Source: XYD12-FULL-36-8 sp964391015 (lineage in GTDB: Bacteria; Bacteroidota; Ignavibacteria; Ignavibacteriales; Ignavibacteriaceae). From it: a stretch of DNA of 64,000 nt. This document shows positions 61,753-64,000 of the stretch, in pieces. A model generated the notes under the pieces. It ran no database searches and had not been told where the DNA came from. It saw only the letters and a program-made list of their open reading frames with translations. Where the stretch lies: positions 1-64,000 of the forward strand of contig CAYMKU010000020.1 in NCBI GenBank assembly GCA_964391015.1, given 5' to 3'. The position numbers and the translations under genes are program-made. Numbering within the stretch: the stretch's first letter is position 1; each line of letters opens with the position of its first letter.

Positions 61753-62982
61753 TTATTTGATAACATAAATATTTTTTCCCGACCATGAAGGAATAAACAT
61801 TAAACCACTGCTGGATATTGAAGCACTCGCCCCAGGAAGATTAAAATCTTGAGGTAAATTTAGTGACCATTTAATGATACCTTTATTTGAATAGCAGAAT
61901 ACTTTGTTGATAGATGCTAAGTTAAAAGTACTTAAATATATATTACCCTCTTTATCACAAATCAGGGGACTTCCAACAATAGAGTTTTCCGGAATTGATG
62001 TTTTCCATCTTAAATTTCCGCTATAATCTAAAGAATAGAGGGTGTCTGTACCGAAATAAATATTTCCATAAACATCTATAGTAGGATCAATATAACCAAT
62101 TAAGGGTGAACCCCATGAGTATTCAAATTTCCAACGTAAAGTACCATTGGGGCTAAGACTATATAAGAAATATTTTCCTTGATTATCATTATTCGGTAAT
62201 AAATAAATATTGCCTTTATAGTCTACTAATGGAGAAAATTGAAGACGGTTATCCCCAAACGTCCATTTAACTAATTTGTTTACTACATCTATCGCAAGCA
62301 CAGATTTACTATAACCGGGCGAATAAATTGTTTTCCCATCTGGTGAAAAGGTAAGTGCTTTGTCTAGACTGCTTCCAAACCTCGAATCTGATAACGACCA
62401 TAATAGGTTGCCATTATTACCTACAGCATTTAAATTATAAGGTGAAGATATAAAATAAATCGTGCCGTCCAGCCCTATAGTTATTCCTATCCCTTGTGGA
62501 GTTTCAGCAGAATATTCCCACTTGATTGCGCCTGAATTGCTCAAGGCAACAAGTTTGCCTGGCGCTTTTTGTAAACAATAAATAGTACCATCACTTCCCA
62601 CTAAAGGTGTTGATTCATTTGAATATCCCAATTCAACTTTCCATTTCAATTGGCCCTTGAAATCAACAGCATAAATATTTCCAGGCATATTAGTTGTAAA
62701 ATAAAGTGTAGAATCATTCCCGAGTACAATACCACCTTGTATGTTGTTAGCTAAAATAGTATCTACAATTAAACCATTTTGTGGGCCCACATAATTACTT
62801 CTGCCGGTTGATTGAATAGTACCATGAAAGGTTGGCCACGGGCTATCGGCTAAGCTGGGCCAGGGTATGTCAAATTGGTATCCTTCAGGATATTCGGGTG
62901 GGTTGGTTATGCTGTCGCTGCATTCAAAACTGGTAAACAAGATGGGACTAAGTAATAGGAAGTAGTTTACAATTTTTTTCAT
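61753..62982 (-). CDS. Exported PQQ-type beta-propeller protein
   Basis: I start at the ATG at 62982 (409 residues); an earlier GTG four codons upstream is in frame. A signal segment is followed by the cysteine of SFECSD, a weak lipobox. The body has PQQ-enzyme-like propeller repeats (ALSNSGAIKWEYSAETP, AVGNNGNLLWSLSDSRF, AIDVVNKLVKWTFGDNR, and SLSPNGTLRWKFEYSW) without catalytic residues of known dehydrogenases. Probably a periplasmic or surface propeller. It is not adjacent to any enzyme that explains it. Confidence 0.8.
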   Translation of the reverse strand: MKKIVNYFLLLSPILFTSFECSDSITNPPEYPEGYQFDIPWPSLADSPWPTFHGTIQSTGRSNYVGPQNGLIVDTILANNIQGGIVLGNDSTLYFTTNMPGNIYAVDFKGQLKWKVELGYSNESTPLVGSDGTIYCLQKAPGKLVALSNSGAIKWEYSAETPQGIGITIGLDGTIYFISSPYNLNAVGNNGNLLWSLSDSRFGSSLDKALTFSPDGKTIYSPGYSKSVLAIDVVNKLVKWTFGDNRLQFSPLVDYKGNIYLLPNNDNQGKYFLYSLSPNGTLRWKFEYSWGSPLIGYIDPTIDVYGNIYFGTDTLYSLDYSGNLRWKTSIPENSIVGSPLICDKEGNIYLSTFNLASINKVFCYSNKGIIKWSLNLPQDFNLPGASASISSSGLMFIPSWSGKNIYVIK

Positions 62983-63122
62983 TTCATTGCCCACTCTGTA
63001 ATAAATTCAATTGCAAAGTAATCTAAAAAATCAACAAGTCAAACCCAACCATTCATGAGAATTATATTAGGTCATTTTGAACTTATTTCAAAATCTAAAT
63101 TTTATCGCATCTTCGAAAATAG

Positions 63123-63143
63123 ATTCCGAAATAAATTCGGAAT
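63123..63143 (-). terminator. Possible terminator after the GH13 gene
   Basis: ATTCCGAA (63123-63130) pairs with TTCGGAAT (63136-63143) around a 5-base loop. On the minus strand a short CTATTTTCG follows. It lies 13 bases beyond the GH13 stop. The T-run is weak. Confidence 0.4.
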
Positions 63144-63156
63144 GGCATTCACGATT

Positions 63157-64000
63157 TCACTTTTTCTTCAGCACGCAACCGGTGGAAGGATTAAGTGTAA
63201 TTTTTTTCTTTACTTTACCAAGCGATTTAGTTCCAGCAGAGTTTTCATTTACAAGGACATCCCACTCACCAGATGGTAAAATGAATTCCTCTTTCATATT
63301 TGGGTTTGCGTTGAGCAACACAATAAACAAATCATCTTTGTATGTTAGTCCATAGCCCAGTGCAAATGGATTATCCTTTATATCATAGAAAGCCACATCA
63401 CCATAATCGGCTCTGCGGAATGCTTCATATTTAGTCCTGAGTTCAATCAATCCCTTGTAATATTCAAGAAGCTCTTTGTTGATCTTCGCATGATTATAGT
63501 TGATGTAATTTGTCTCGTTATCTTTTTCGTAGCTGTTATGATCGATCTTCCCGGAATTTTTGTCTAATGATTTAGGATCGTATGGAATCACCTTGCTCCG
63601 TGCAAACTCTTGTCCAGATTGAATCATAGTTATTCCTTGAGAGGTAAATAAAAATAACGCACCCAGTTTATTCAACTTCATTTGAAGGGGTGTCAGCTTT
63701 ACTTGCTTATCAACATCATTAATTATTCTTTCGGGATCTGATTCCCGTGTTCCCACACGAATAAAATCTCCAAGTGTGTAACCGTCATGGCTTTCGAGAT
63801 AGTTTACAGAATGTTCTTTCTTTTGGAATAAACCATTCTTGTCTCGAATCAAAGTTCCATTCACATAGCTTTTGATTCTATCGGGATTATTGTTGCCATA
63901 CCATTTGCCAAAAATCCAGCCACGACCATCGAGGGGATTTTCACCTTTAATTCCGTTTCTAATTTGATCATTCCAGCTTCCCCAGCCGCGAAGCGAAAAT
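63157..64000 (-). CDS. Pullulanase-type GH13 enzyme, C-terminal part (5' end outside window)
   Basis: The frame is open to the right edge, giving about 280 codons of the C-terminal part. Type I pullulanase/debranching features are RGWGSWNDQIRNGIKG, RGWIFGKWYGN and the region IV motif NYLESHDGYTLGDFI with the conserved His and Asp, followed by GALFLFTSQGITMIQSGQEFARSK. A C-terminal beta domain ends in NPSTGCVLKKK. The enzyme cleaves alpha-1,6 branches in pullulan, glycogen or starch. The nucleophile and acid/base residues lie outside the window, so the exact specificity is open. Confidence 0.88.
   Translation of the reverse strand, partial: FSLRGWGSWNDQIRNGIKGENPLDGRGWIFGKWYGNNNPDRIKSYVNGTLIRDKNGLFQKKEHSVNYLESHDGYTLGDFIRVGTRESDPERIINDVDKQVKLTPLQMKLNKLGALFLFTSQGITMIQSGQEFARSKVIPYDPKSLDKNSGKIDHNSYEKDNETNYINYNHAKINKELLEYYKGLIELRTKYEAFRRADYGDVAFYDIKDNPFALGYGLTYKDDLFIVLLNANPNMKEEFILPSGEWDVLVNENSAGTKSLGKVKKKITLNPSTGCVLKKK

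Noticed and set aside
1..64000. tRNA, rRNA, CRISPR array or insertion sequence
   Set aside because: I scanned the intergenic gaps for a tRNA acceptor and T-loop (GTTCGAATCC-like) pattern, regular direct repeats and transposase motifs and saw none. This is a by-eye statement; a covariance-model search would be decisive.

Overview
The window reads as AT-rich chromosomal DNA of a free-living, Gram-negative anaerobe or facultative anaerobe of the Bacteroidota/Chlorobiota group, most likely the class Ignavibacteria. This is an inference from several signs: type IX secretion (T9SS) C-terminal sorting tails on two exported proteins, an LpxC-FabZ fusion, a Chlorobium-style 2[4Fe-4S] ferredoxin, a SprE/PorW-like TPR lipoprotein, a bifurcating-type [FeFe] hydrogenase, and promoters resembling the Bacteroidota TTG / TAnnTTTG pattern. 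Shine-Dalgarno (SD) sequences such as GGAGG are clearly used and settle several start codons. I see no tRNA, rRNA, insertion sequence, prophage or CRISPR array.

Layout. 1-4.1 kb (minus): partial lnt, DedA protein, ispF, acylphosphatase, EamA transporter, era. 4.2-5.8 kb: an ECF sigma/anti-sigma pair divergent from a small membrane protein, with matching ECF-type promoters between them. 5.9-11.8 kb (minus): trxB, queG, a Rieske/metallo-beta-lactamase pair, a cytidylate-kinase-like gene, ferredoxin, TPM and LemA proteins. 11.9-15.2 kb: two exported TPR proteins, an exported YidD-domain protein and an acyl-CoA dehydrogenase. 15.3-18.3 kb (plus): rlmN, a SpoU methyltransferase, a TPR protein. 18.3-23.8 kb (minus): an ExbB-ExbD-ExbD-TonB operon that continues into a small membrane protein, a PstS-like lipoprotein and a TPR protein. 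A roughly 1-kb non-coding stretch then precedes a divergent membrane pyrophosphatase (plus, to 27.2 kb).

27.2-35.6 kb (minus): AlbA_2 regulator, mtgA, SprE/PorW-like lipoprotein, P-II, secA, a beta-propeller protein. 35.8-44.3 kb (minus): an outer-membrane biogenesis block (uppS, bamA, two Skp/OmpH proteins, lpxD, lpxC-fabZ, lpxA, a LipM-like transferase). 44.5-47.8 kb: alkaline phosphatase, ilvE, a predicted small C-rich RNA and an MlaE permease. 48.2-55.2 kb: a cytosolic multi-PAS hybrid kinase, a 62-residue protein, a membrane histidine kinase, a T9SS cargo protein. 55.4-60.2 kb (minus): receiver protein, hydC, hydB, hydA, with a stand-alone degenerate HydF-like G-domain upstream. 60.5-64 kb: another T9SS cargo protein, a PQQ-type propeller protein and the C-terminal part of a pullulanase-type GH13 enzyme.

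Taken together the window covers envelope assembly (lipid A, BamA, Skp, SecA, SprE/PorW, TonB), energy conservation (hydrogenase, ferredoxin, pyrophosphatase) and regulation. The items I think most deserve a second look are the C-rich two-hairpin RNA near 46.75 kb, the paired ECF promoters near 5.3-5.4 kb, the isolated HydF-like G-domain at 59.6 kb, and the divergent pyrophosphatase.
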